10,578 nt of DNA from Lachnospiraceae bacterium UBA2860 (GCA_002350625.1 DEFE01000031.1:19691-30268); one strand, 5' to 3'. Positions 1-8,411 are shown, counted from the first letter of the stretch. Program-made: numbers and translations. Notes: a model not told the origin generated them from the sequence alone.

Positions 1-3000
1 ATCTCTTCCGGGCTGCTGACCTGAAGGGCGCTGCCGGCGTCGCCTGAGATCGACACCGCCGTGACAACAAGCTTCGCTCCGCTCTTTAAGACAGAGCCGT
101 CGTCATCCTCCGCATGGGGAATCACGTCCGTGAGGCTCAAGGGATGTCCCTCTCCGTAATTATTGGTATAAGAGATGGTGTAGGTAAGCTCCCTGCCTCT
201 TTTGAGCTCGCTCACCTTCACTTCCTTCGTGTCCACGGTTTCCTTCAGCACAGACGCCGTGACTTCAACGAAGCTGAGGCCCGTGGACGCCATGTGCCGG
301 TTGGCCGCCGTCGCCTCCTTGATGGGCGCATTCTCCGTGATAAAAGCCTTCTGCGTGACAAAGCTGTCTTTATCTACCAGCGACTTGTCATAGGTATATG
401 TCAGATAGAAGGAGGGCAGCGCATACCGGTCGTCAAGGCCCTTAAGCCGGATGAGGAGACCCTCGGACGGGACCGTTTTCTGCTCAAGGATCCATCGCTG
501 CGCCGCGCCGCCGCCCGCCGTCTTGAGCTCGGCCGCAGCGCCCGCCGCCACATGGGAGATGCGGAGATTGGTGGAAAGAAGGCCGATGCTGACCGTCCCG
601 TCCTCATTCCGGAAGATCTGGAAGCGGTTGTGCAGGCTGTCCATGCCGCCGCCGAAAGCGAGCTTGTCGCCATTTGATGCGGCGCCGACATCTCCCCGCT
701 CGCTCATGAGCGTTCTTCCTGTCTCGGCGCTGACAAGATTGTACCCGCCGAGGCCGTCCCGCGAAATCCGCCACTCTCCCCCGGGAGACGCCCCCTGCGC
801 TCTTGTGACGGCATTTACGCCGCCCGCGTCGGACAGAACGAGCGACCGGTCAGCCGCGGATCTGATGACAAAGGTTTTCCCCGCGAAGGGATCGCCGCTG
901 AATGCGCTTCCCGCCATGTAGTCGTCGAGGCCGGACGCCGTGATGCCGAAGGAGCCGGCGGCCCCGTCGGTAAAATCCGCAAGCGGCAGATCCGCCCCGT
1001 CTGCCTGCACGCGCGTAAGTGCACCGTTCTCTCCCTTCACCGCAATGCCTGTGAGCGTCATGACGCGCTGTCCGGCCTGATCCTCCGGCACGGGCAGGAG
1101 CAGTGCGGCCGCGGCGCCGCGCACGCCGTTAGACGTAAGAAACGAAGGCGTCACTTTATAGGTGACCTCATTGTCTCCCGACAGGTCGCGCGTCGCCGCT
1201 GCCAGCTCTGAAGAACCGATCTCTCCTTCGAGAATCCTGCTCTCGGTCTGCATCTCGTATCCCGTGATGTACATGGAGGTTCCCTCGTGAGGGTGATTGT
1301 GGGAGCCCATGGAGGCGTCTATGATGCTGCCTGTTTCATCGCGCTCCGTCTTCATGTAGCTGCGGGGCGCGTCGATAAACCAGCGCATGCGCACCTTACT
1401 GAGATCCGGAAGCGTCCCCGTCCCGTTCAGTCCTCCCATGGAGGAGGTCACGTTGTTCTTAAATGAGATGATCGACTGCGTGAACATGACAGACTGTCCG
1501 ATCAGCGAAAGATCATCCTTCATGCGCATGCCGACCGTCACGGAGATCACGTTGTCCTTCGACGGCACGGACAGGTTGTAATTAAAGTTCTCCACGAGCA
1601 CGCCGCAGATATGGCTCTCGTCAAAGCCTCTTCCGGCAAGAAAGCTGACGGCGGCGTCGTAGGTCTTCCACATATAGAGATCGTTGTAGTTGAGGAGCTG
1701 CACGCGTCTCATCTCGTCCTCGGAGCTCCAGTATGAGCCGTCCTTTTTCGTGAGGAAAACCATGCGCCCCTTCGCGCCTTCGGCGCCGTGAAGAATATCG
1801 GTATAGGACGGATTGCCTCCCGGGGAGAGCACGTTCCAGAAAAGATAATATAAAGCTCCGTCCTTGACGTCGAGTTCAACCTTCCTGTTGTCCCACAGAA
1901 GAAACAGTTTTCTCGAATGCTCGTTGTTCGCCTCGTCCGGAACGCTCAGGAGTTCCCTGACCGTCATCGTAAACGGCTTTCCGTAAGGGTACATGCCGGA
2001 GGTCTCAAAGAACCCGGACCCGGCCATGCCGATATCGGACGCCTCCGATCCCAGATACATATGCGAGTCCCAGCTGCCGGGCCTGTCGACCGTGTTCATA
2101 AGATCGTAGAAGGGATAAACCCGCCTTGTTCCTCCGGCGTCGCTCACCGTGTAGATCTGGGAGTATCCCGCTTCCGTGCCGTCTCCTTTCTCGGCCGTCG
2201 CGTACAGCACCTCCGAGGTCACTGTCACCCCGTACGTCGGATAAGTGCCGCCGGACGGAGCTTCCTTGACCTGCCTCGAAAAGAACAGCATGTCCCCACC
2301 GGAAAAAGTGTCTCCCGGATGAATGTTGCCGCCCGGCAGGATGTCGAAGGCGTAGACGCCGCCCGATGCGCTTAGGGATCCGGGATCGAGGCTCCCGCAG
2401 CCATCAAAGGGCATCATGCCGCCGAGCACCGTGGCTGCCGCAACGGCTTCCCCGATCGGCCCGTGCGGCCCGTTCAGGGCATAGAGATGGCCGTACTGTT
2501 CATAGTCGTACATATCCGCCGTGCGCAGATCGAAAAGACCCGCTTCCGTACTCTGTCCCCCGGTGGCGCTCCCGGAAAGCTTAAAGGTGACATGCACCCG
2601 CTTGTCTCCGGCGAGTGCTCCCGTTCCTTTCATCGTGCCGCCGGGTTTTCCGACGACGATGACGAATCTCACCTGTTTGATTCTGCCGCTGCCGCTCTTT
2701 GCGGCAAAGCTCCCGTCCCTGAAGGAAAATGCGGCCCACTTGTCAAAGGTTCTAGCAAAGCCGTTCTGATCCTCATAGCGGATCGCCACATAGGACCCCA
2801 CCGTCACATACACGGGAGGAACCTCGCCGATGCTTTTTACGATGCCGCTCCCGCTCTCCGGCGCGCGGCTGTTGTCCGGCGCGGAAAGCCACGCCGAAAA
2901 TGCCGGCCGGATCTCCTGCCTGAGCGCGGCGTCTCTTACGTTGATCACGCAGTTCAGCGTCCCTGCGCCAGGAACGTCATAGGCCTCTCCATGCTCATCC

Positions 3001-4526
3001 TTCCGGTCCGGCAGCTCGCGGTACCCGACGAGCCGCTGTGAGATAACCTGCGCGCCCTCCGGCACGGCAAGAACTTCCTCTCCTCCCTCGAGGGTGTAAT
3101 AGACGACTGGTTTCCCGTCCTCTCCGTCGCCTTTCAGCCAGGGCATGGCCGCCGTGTTGAAGACCGCCTCCGCGTCCGCCATCGGCAGGGAATATTCCAC
3201 ATAGAGCCTCGTGCCCCTGATCGTGTTGTAGATGTAGGCCGGAGTCAGCGCCGTCGCGTAGCTGAAGACGTACGTCAGGTCGTCATAAGTGCGAACGACG
3301 CCATTTTTGTCATTGGAATCGTTGCCTTTCCAGTCGTACCCGTCCCCCTCCGCCGTGTAGGACGCCGGATCGTCATAATCTCCCGCCCCGTCGCGCACCT
3401 CCGAGAGAACGAAGGAAGACAGCACGCACATCGCGTCCTCCGCGCGGGCGGCCGGGACGAAGGCGACCGATTTCCCGTTCTGCCTGTCTTCGTCCGCATA
3501 GACTTCTTCTTCAAGAAGCGAGGCCGCGAGCGCAAGCAAAGACGTGTTCTCTTCGACCTGCTCCGCATCCGCATAGCCGGCGTTCCTTACGGCCTCCGCC
3601 GTCTCCTCGGGGAGCGCCTCATGCGCGTCAAGGAGAACCGCTGCCGCCTCTTCAGCCGCTTCCTCCGTGAGGCCGGCGTGCTCCGCAGCCATCTGGAGCA
3701 GCCCCTCGTCGTCCGGATGTCTGTTAAGGATCTCCATGACGGCGTCGACATGGGGATCCACCTCCGCGTCGACGCCGAGCCCGACGATATCCCGGAGATC
3801 TTCGGGACCGACGCGCTCCGCCGGCACGAAGCTTTCCTCTCTTACCACGATCTCCGCCGGGTTTTCCGGGGTGCTCTCAAGGGAGTCGCCGCTCATGGCG
3901 TCTGACGCGCCTTCGCCGGCATTCTCCGCGGCGCTCCCGCCCCGGTCCTCCGCATCCTGTGCAGCGCCGGGATCTCCTGCATCTCCGGCGTCTCCCGCGT
4001 AACCATCGTCTCCCGGGTTTCCGGCATTTTCAGGATCTCCGGCGCCTTCAGCGTCTCCGCCGCCGCAAGCATCTCCGGCATCTGCAGCATCTCCGGCGTC
4101 CCCTGTATCTCCGCCGCCTCCGCCCGGGAACATGTCTCCCGCATCCTGCGGCAGGTTCTGCCCCGCATCGTCCGGCAGGGACATTGTCTCCTGATCTAAG
4201 CCCCCGCCCTCCGGTGCTGTCTCTGCCTCATCTGCTCCCTGCGAAGCATCCCATCCGTCTTCTGCAGCCCCTTCGCCGCCCTCTGTCTCCCCTCCGTCAT
4301 ATTCTCCGTTCCATGTACCGTCCGGGCTTTCTGTCATCTCCGGGACCGTCCCGTCGGCAGAAGGCGCTTCCTCCGTCTCCATGAACGACGTCTCCTGCCC
4401 GTCTTCCTCCGCGAACGCCGGAATGATGTTTCCCATGCGTCCGGCCGGCAAGCCCGCCGTTCCGATCGTGAACACCGCGCACAAGCTCACCGCGGTCCTT
4501 GCCGCTCTCATCCATCTCTTTCTCAT
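1..4526 (-). CDS. Giant secreted pilus/surface adhesin with ricin-type beta-trefoil domain (3' end outside window)
   Basis: The frame is open from the ATG at 4526 to the window edge: 1508 codons, no stop, C-terminus missing. An AGGAGAG ribosome binding site lies about 10 nt upstream, and the gene starts 41 bp after the minor pilin. Residues 1-39 form a signal peptide (MRKRW, hydrophobic core, cleavage near AFA). Residues 40-230 are acidic and low-complexity, with degenerate Gly-Asp-Ala triplets at about 130-210. Residues 250-340 look helical and Ala/Glu-rich. From about 355 to 1200 runs a beta-rich region with no domain I recognise. Residues about 1217-1350 fit a ricin-type trefoil: three units with aromatic QxW-like positions at W1252, F1302 and W1345. 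From about 1405 a DUF11-like repeat begins (LTYTISYTNN, then LTDVIP). Its place in the operon suggests the tip adhesin of the pilus. Downstream Cna_B repeats and a sorting signal are expected but cannot be seen. Confidence 0.85.
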   Translation of the reverse strand, partial: MRKRWMRAARTAVSLCAVFTIGTAGLPAGRMGNIIPAFAEEDGQETSFMETEEAPSADGTVPEMTESPDGTWNGEYDGGETEGGEGAAEDGWDASQGADEAETAPEGGGLDQETMSLPDDAGQNLPQDAGDMFPGGGGGDTGDAGDAADAGDACGGGDAEGAGDPENAGNPGDDGYAGDAGDAGDPGAAQDAEDRGGSAAENAGEGASDAMSGDSLESTPENPAEIVVREESFVPAERVGPEDLRDIVGLGVDAEVDPHVDAVMEILNRHPDDEGLLQMAAEHAGLTEEAAEEAAAVLLDAHEALPEETAEAVRNAGYADAEQVEENTSLLALAASLLEEEVYADEDRQNGKSVAFVPAARAEDAMCVLSSFVLSEVRDGAGDYDDPASYTAEGDGYDWKGNDSNDKNGVVRTYDDLTYVFSYATALTPAYIYNTIRGTRLYVEYSLPMADAEAVFNTAAMPWLKGDGEDGKPVVYYTLEGGEEVLAVPEGAQVISQRLVGYRELPDRKDEHGEAYDVPGAGTLNCVINVRDAALRQEIRPAFSAWLSAPDNSRAPESGSGIVKSIGEVPPVYVTVGSYVAIRYEDQNGFARTFDKWAAFSFRDGSFAAKSGSGRIKQVRFVIVVGKPGGTMKGTGALAGDKRVHVTFKLSGSATGGQSTEAGLFDLRTADMYDYEQYGHLYALNGPHGPIGEAVAAATVLGGMMPFDGCGSLDPGSLSASGGVYAFDILPGGNIHPGDTFSGGDMLFFSRQVKEAPSGGTYPTYGVTVTSEVLYATAEKGDGTEAGYSQIYTVSDAGGTRRVYPFYDLMNTVDRPGSWDSHMYLGSEASDIGMAGSGFFETSGMYPYGKPFTMTVRELLSVPDEANNEHSRKLFLLWDNRKVELDVKDGALYYLFWNVLSPGGNPSYTDILHGAEGAKGRMVFLTKKDGSYWSSEDEMRRVQLLNYNDLYMWKTYDAAVSFLAGRGFDESHICGVLVENFNYNLSVPSKDNVISVTVGMRMKDDLSLIGQSVMFTQSIISFKNNVTSSMGGLNGTGTLPDLSKVRMRWFIDAPRSYMKTERDETGSIIDASMGSHNHPHEGTSMYITGYEMQTESRILEGEIGSSELAAATRDLSGDNEVTYKVTPSFLTSNGVRGAAAALLLPVPEDQAGQRVMTLTGIAVKGENGALTRVQADGADLPLADFTDGAAGSFGITASGLDDYMAGSAFSGDPFAGKTFVIRSAADRSLVLSDAGGVNAVTRAQGASPGGEWRISRDGLGGYNLVSAETGRTLMSERGDVGAASNGDKLAFGGGMDSLHNRFQIFRNEDGTVSIGLLSTNLRISHVAAGAAAELKTAGGGAAQRWILEQKTVPSEGLLIRLKGLDDRYALPSFYLTYTYDKSLVDKDSFVTQKAFITENAPIKEATAANRHMASTGLSFVEVTASVLKETVDTKEVKVSELKRGRELTYTISYTNNYGEGHPLSLTDVIPHAEDDDGSVLKSGAKLVVTAVSISGDAGSALQVSSPEE
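3900..4139 (-). repeat. Degenerate 9-bp tandem repeat coding Gly-Asp-Ala triplets inside the adhesin
   Basis: On the coding strand the segment is built on a 9-nt unit close to GGAGATGCC, giving protein triplets such as GDT, GDA, GDP, GNP and GDD. It covers roughly residues 130-209 of the adhesin. Many units are diverged (ADA, EGA, ENA, QDA), so the glycine spacing is interrupted and a true collagen triple helix is doubtful. A single cysteine, C154, sits in the repeat. The segment is strongly acidic and probably a flexible linker just after the signal peptide. Slippage could make it variable in length between strains. Confidence 0.7.
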
Positions 4527-4567
4527 GCTTCGTCCCTCTCTCCTTTTTCTTCCTATGCCCGGAAAGC

Positions 4568-5644
4568 TCAGCGCCTTGTCTTCTTCCGGCCTGTCATGAC
4601 GATCATCACAGCAGCCGCGGTCATGAGCAGAAGGTGCGCAAGAAGCGGATTTCCGTCTCCCGTCCGCACCGGCGAAGTGCTCTTCGTCGCCGCCGCTGCT
4701 GTCGGCGGCAGTGCGCGCACCGGCGCATAAGTCTCCGCGGCTGTCGTCTTCTTCACGGCGCTCTTTTTTTCATTCACAAAGCGGGCCAGCGCCTGCGTCT
4801 TCCTTCTGATGCGGCCGCTCGCGCCCGTCGACGTGGTCTTATAGCCGCCGGCGTTCGCCTCTTTTTCCCGCACGCGGTATGCTGTTCCGACGGGAATCGT
4901 ATCGATGACGGCGCTCTCCCCGCCCTTCAGCGCAATCACGGATCCGCTTTTTACGCGGCCTGTCTTTCCGCCCGTCTTCCTGTAGTGAAAGCTGCCGCCG
5001 CGGTCAAAGGTCACCTCAAAATGGAAAACAGCCTTCAGATCGGCGCCGCTTCCCTTAAGCACTTTTGAGATGACAAGATCGCCGCAGGGCTGCGGCTTCG
5101 GTTCCGCTTCGGCATCAAAGCGCCACGTCTGCTTTCCCGTCCCGGTCTCCGAAGTAAATGGCACGGCCACAAGGAAGGGGGCCGACGGCAGATGCTCCTT
5201 CGCCGGCGCCGTCTCCCGGACAAGATAGATGCCCTCGGGGAGATTCGATGCGCGCGCGATGCCGGACGCGTCCGTGCCGGCGGTGACCATATAGCCGCCC
5301 GCGGGCGTCTTCCCGCTGTACGCGGACACGACGGCGGCATAGATGTCCGAAGCCTTCGTCCGCTCGTCGACATGCAGGAGATTGCCGCCTTGTGTCGGCA
5401 CGATTCCCTGCCAGGAGGTCCCCACGCCCCGGTCGGCCGCCGTCTGCTTCAGCGACGCGACTCTCATAAAGGCAAATCTTGCGCCCGCGATCGGATCCGA
5501 TCCCTCCGCGCCGTCATAATAGCGAAGTGTGATGCTGCACATGGCATAAGGATTCTGCAGATTGCTGTCCGCGTGCGCCGCCTGTGAAAACAGTGCGGTC
5601 AGCGCGAGGAGCAGCAGGCATTTTCGACTCTTTTTGGCTAACAT
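4568..5644 (-). CDS. Minor (basal/accessory) pilin with CnaB-like and DUF7601-like domains, cell-wall anchored
   Basis: 358-residue secreted wall protein. The ATG at 5644 follows AAAGGAGA at good spacing and overlaps the sortase stop by 7 bp. Residues 1-25 form a signal peptide (cleavage near AHA/DS). Residues about 35-180 resemble a Cna_B-type pilin domain with an E-box (YLVRET, E144). Residues about 188-292 resemble the DUF7601 fold (FHFEVTF, then a GGESAVIDTIPVGTAYRVRE stretch), ending at ARFVNEKK, where N291 is the likely isopeptide Asn. A Thr/Ala/Pro linker leads to the sorting signal VRTGDG (327-332), a hydrophobic segment (333-350) and a basic tail RKKTRR. The motif is not canonical LPXTG. 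EPKP (181-184) sits where a pilin-motif lysine could lie. Its place beside the class C sortase supports a basal or accessory subunit; which one cannot be told. C36 and C187 could pair. Confidence 0.85.
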   Translation of the reverse strand: MLAKKSRKCLLLLALTALFSQAAHADSNLQNPYAMCSITLRYYDGAEGSDPIAGARFAFMRVASLKQTAADRGVGTSWQGIVPTQGGNLLHVDERTKASDIYAAVVSAYSGKTPAGGYMVTAGTDASGIARASNLPEGIYLVRETAPAKEHLPSAPFLVAVPFTSETGTGKQTWRFDAEAEPKPQPCGDLVISKVLKGSGADLKAVFHFEVTFDRGGSFHYRKTGGKTGRVKSGSVIALKGGESAVIDTIPVGTAYRVREKEANAGGYKTTSTGASGRIRRKTQALARFVNEKKSAVKKTTAAETYAPVRALPPTAAAATKSTSPVRTGDGNPLLAHLLLMTAAAVMIVMTGRKKTRR

Positions 5645-6486
5645 GCGCGTCTCCTTTTCCTGATAATTCCCGCAAGCCCCGCTGTGAACAGCGCGGGACT
5701 TACGGCGAACAGAGCTGCTGCCCTTAAGGCGGGCAGAACCTGCAGCTCCCGGTCAAATACGTCTCCTGCTCCGCCGTCCTTAGTCCGGGGATCCGGCAGG
5801 ACACGTTTTCCGCGCACAAGCAGCCGGTGGCTGTTGATGCCGTAAGGCGTACAGGTATAAAGCGTCACCAGATCTTCTCCGTCCGCGACCTGCAGATAAG
5901 CCGCTTCCTCCTCGGGAAGCACGACGCGCACCGCATCGACCCGGTAACGGTGGATCTCCCCGAGCACGCGGATATAGAAGTCGTCGCCTTTTTCGAGCTT
6001 TGTGAGATCCGTGAACAGCGCCGCAGACGGAAGGCCCGTGTGTCCGGCCAGAACGGCGTGCGTACTTCTCCCGCCGACGGGCAGGGAACTGCCGTACATA
6101 TGGCCGCAGCGGTATTCGAGATCCTCCGCTTTCGTGCCGTGGACGACCGGAAGCATGAGGGAGATCTTCGGGATGCTGAGCGCGCACAGAACGCCGTCCG
6201 GACTTTCGCCAAGCGCCGCTTCATAAGCGGGGTCTGTCGCGTCCTCTCCCCGGTAGGCGAAGGGTGTCCTGCCCTGCTCCTTCGCGATCGCCGCATTATA
6301 GGCTTCCGCCGCGGTTCTTCTCTCCCTGCGCGTGAGCGCGGCGGCGCTTGATTCCTCCGCGATATATCCGCTAAGCTCCGTCCGCTGCCTGATCTGTGTC
6401 AGCGCGTCCGCAAAGAATGGATAAATGGCAATCGCGCAGGCGGCAGTCAGAAAGCACAGGGCGGCGACAGCGTATCTGGTGTTCAC
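5638..6486 (-). CDS. srtC: Class C (pilin-polymerising) sortase
   Basis: 282-residue membrane transpeptidase that should cleave pilin sorting signals between Thr and Gly and join the acyl intermediate to a pilin-motif lysine, building the covalent pilus on the outer membrane face. The catalytic triad is visible: H149 in LAGHTG, C212 in TLYTCTPYGINSH and R221 in RLLVRG. Class C traits are an N-terminal membrane segment (about 5-27), a C-terminal one (about 253-275) followed by RKRRRAC, and a lid-like TDPAYEAAL (84-92) before the LSIPKI strand. The start codon is GTG, not ATG; it overlaps the pilin stop as GTGA and has AGAGGAGAA just upstream, so translational coupling is likely. The lid has DPA where DPF, DPW or DPY is usual. 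Assignment to class C is firm; substrate specificity is inferred from the neighbouring pilins. Confidence 0.95.
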   Translation of the reverse strand: MNTRYAVAALCFLTAACAIAIYPFFADALTQIRQRTELSGYIAEESSAAALTRRERRTAAEAYNAAIAKEQGRTPFAYRGEDATDPAYEAALGESPDGVLCALSIPKISLMLPVVHGTKAEDLEYRCGHMYGSSLPVGGRSTHAVLAGHTGLPSAALFTDLTKLEKGDDFYIRVLGEIHRYRVDAVRVVLPEEEAAYLQVADGEDLVTLYTCTPYGINSHRLLVRGKRVLPDPRTKDGGAGDVFDRELQVLPALRAAALFAVSPALFTAGLAGIIRKRRRAC

Positions 6487-8288
6487 CGCGTTCTCCTCTT
6501 CTTCCCGGCTCTTAAGACAAGAAGACCCGCGCCCGCGGTGACGAAGGCGGCAAGGAGAAACAGGCCGATGCCCGCGCCGCCGGTGCGGAGGATGAGGGAT
6601 ACGCGGTTTCTGACCGTGACGCCGGCCGTTCCTTTGTTCACCGCAAGCGCCGTACTTGCCCCCTCCGTGGACAGCGTGGCGGAGCGGAGCATGCCGTCAG
6701 GAGGGCTCACGCCCGCAAGCGCAACCTGGAAGACAGACTTAAGGAGCTCATGCCCGCTTTCCGTCGTCCGCTCGGTCAGCTCGTAGGTGTCCGCGTCAAG
6801 GCCCCGGATGCGCAGCTGTCCGTTTGCGGCCGGTTTTATGCGCGTCACCGCCTGCGCCGCAGCGTCGAGATCATGGTCGAGCAGATGGTAGACGCCGGCG
6901 GACTCCTCGATAAATGAGAGCTCCGCCGTCCCCCGCCGCACGGAAAAGCTGGCTTTCGACGCGTCCGTGAGCCCGTTCTTCTTCACGTCGAGACGGTAGC
7001 TGTACACTTCCGGCGTGTTGCCGCGAATCGAAGCGCGGGACGTGTTGACGTGCTTCAGCGTGAGCGTGGGCGTATTCTTATTCGCCTCGGCGCTGCCGTC
7101 CTTCGCGTCCTTCGTGAGGAGCGCGTCGAAGAAAACGACCACCTGTCCGCCGTAGGTGAGTGCGTTGAGCTTTTGAAGTCCGCTCGCGAGAAGCTCCACG
7201 CGGAAGGCTTTGCTCCCTTTCGTGTTCGAGGCGCTTAAGGGCGTCTCCCCGCTTAGTCCCGCAAGCAGGCGGTAGTCACGGTTGAGGCTCAGGGTCTCAA
7301 AGGACGCAAAATCATCCAGCGAAGCCGGCGACGCAACGCGCGGTCCGACCTTGACGGCCGTAACCTCCTTCAGCGAAAGCCCCGCTTCCATCTCATCCGC
7401 GACCACGTATTCCTCATAGGCGCGGTTCTCCGCCGTGTCGCTGATCAGATGCAGCACGGCGGGCGCGTCCGGCGCGATCACCTGGTGCACCGTCTCGCCG
7501 ATCTCATAGTCGCCGCCCGTCAGCAGCGTTTTTCCATCGTCCTCGCTCACGATGAATTTCGGCACGCGGATCGTCTGGTTCTTCGGATACACGGTCACGT
7601 CGTACAGCCAATAGCTCGCGTCGCCGTCATCGCCGGACGTCATCGGCAGGGAGACGAGAAAGGGACTCGACGGGTTGCTGATCAGCTCCTCCGCCCCGCT
7701 CCCGGCGGCTTCCCGATAAGCGCTGTAATCAGTCTCCGCCACCAGATACAGGCCCAGCGGGAGCCCGTTATTCACCGTTTTCCCGTCCGCGCCCGTCGGC
7801 GTCATATGGTTCGTGGCGCTGTGACCCGCGACGAAGCGGTTGAGCTTCACCTCTCCCGGCACCTCTCCGGAAATGGCGTTCATGCTGTTTACGGCCTGCA
7901 CAAGCGTCTCTGTCTCATAGCAGGTTTTTCCGCCGATCGTCTGCGGTGTAAGCGTGATGCCGTTCTCTTGAAGAAGGCTCTGAAAGCTGCTGTCGATGTT
8001 CGTAAAATACGTCCCGTACGCGGCATCTCCGGCCGCATTTTCGATATCGGCGATCTTCAGCGCGCCGAAGCGGATCCCGGCCATGCCGGCGGCAGTGACC
8101 TGAGCGTCCGCCTTGCCGCTGCCCGTATAGACGTGTCCGTCATTTTCCTTCAGTTTGATGAGTGTCAGAGACGCGGTGCGGTTCCGGTCGATCACCGGCG
8201 AGCGCCCGTCGGACGCAGCGGACACGAGCTGCGCGGCGAACATCGTGACGACAGCCGGAACAAGCAGTATCTTACAGATTCTTTTCAT
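6483..8288 (-). CDS. SpaH/EbpB-type backbone (major) pilin
   Basis: 601-residue precursor of the repeating pilus subunit. Signal peptide 1-25 (cleavage near VSAA). The N-terminal domain (about 35-235) has an E-box YLVAET (E185) and ends in the pilin motif: W227 and VYPKN with K236, the probable nucleophile for polymerisation. Residues about 240-415 fit the fimbrial isopeptide-formation D2 domain (K244 and N405 are candidate isopeptide residues). Residues about 428-562 form a C-terminal Cna_B-like domain with E-box YELTERT (E506) and candidate isopeptide pair K436/N561. The sorting signal is ILRTGG (566-571), a hydrophobic stretch and GKKRRTR; the usual proline of LPXTG is absent. AAAGGAGA lies about 8-9 nt before the ATG. 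It is first in the four-gene operon and is followed immediately by its sortase. Length and domain order match the family. Confidence 0.92.
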   Translation of the reverse strand: MKRICKILLVPAVVTMFAAQLVSAASDGRSPVIDRNRTASLTLIKLKENDGHVYTGSGKADAQVTAAGMAGIRFGALKIADIENAAGDAAYGTYFTNIDSSFQSLLQENGITLTPQTIGGKTCYETETLVQAVNSMNAISGEVPGEVKLNRFVAGHSATNHMTPTGADGKTVNNGLPLGLYLVAETDYSAYREAAGSGAEELISNPSSPFLVSLPMTSGDDGDASYWLYDVTVYPKNQTIRVPKFIVSEDDGKTLLTGGDYEIGETVHQVIAPDAPAVLHLISDTAENRAYEEYVVADEMEAGLSLKEVTAVKVGPRVASPASLDDFASFETLSLNRDYRLLAGLSGETPLSASNTKGSKAFRVELLASGLQKLNALTYGGQVVVFFDALLTKDAKDGSAEANKNTPTLTLKHVNTSRASIRGNTPEVYSYRLDVKKNGLTDASKASFSVRRGTAELSFIEESAGVYHLLDHDLDAAAQAVTRIKPAANGQLRIRGLDADTYELTERTTESGHELLKSVFQVALAGVSPPDGMLRSATLSTEGASTALAVNKGTAGVTVRNRVSLILRTGGAGIGLFLLAAFVTAGAGLLVLRAGKKRRTR

Positions 8289-8362
8289 AGCGGTTTTCTC
8301 CTTTGCTGCTGATTTAGCGATTCCCTCATATCCTGCAGTCTTCCCTTTGCTTCTTTACACGC

Positions 8363-8390
8363 AAAAAGGGAGACCCGAAGGTCTCCCTTT
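8363..8390 (-). terminator. Strong intrinsic terminator with UUCG loop in the pilus leader
   Basis: Read on the minus strand, an 11-bp perfect stem (AAAGGGAGACC paired with GGTCTCCCTTT) closes a TTCG tetraloop and ends in five T residues. It is 75 bp before the backbone pilin ATG and about 213 nt after the VWA stop codon. It could end the VWA transcript. Because a good promoter lies just upstream of it, it may also act as an attenuator of the pilus operon. The reverse direction has only three T residues and serves no visible gene. Confidence 0.9.
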
Positions 8391-8411
8391 CCATACGTGC
8401 GCTTGCGAATC

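Noticed and set aside
3959..4384. Plus-strand frame with an LRR-like run of LxxLRRL residues
   Set aside because: It is the mirror of the 9-bp Gly-Asp-Ala repeat in the adhesin; the leucines come from codon complementarity and there is no signal or start context.
4690..4720. LPPTA in the minor pilin as the sorting motif
   Set aside because: It is about 20 residues before the hydrophobic segment, whereas VRTG sits right next to it as sorting signals require.
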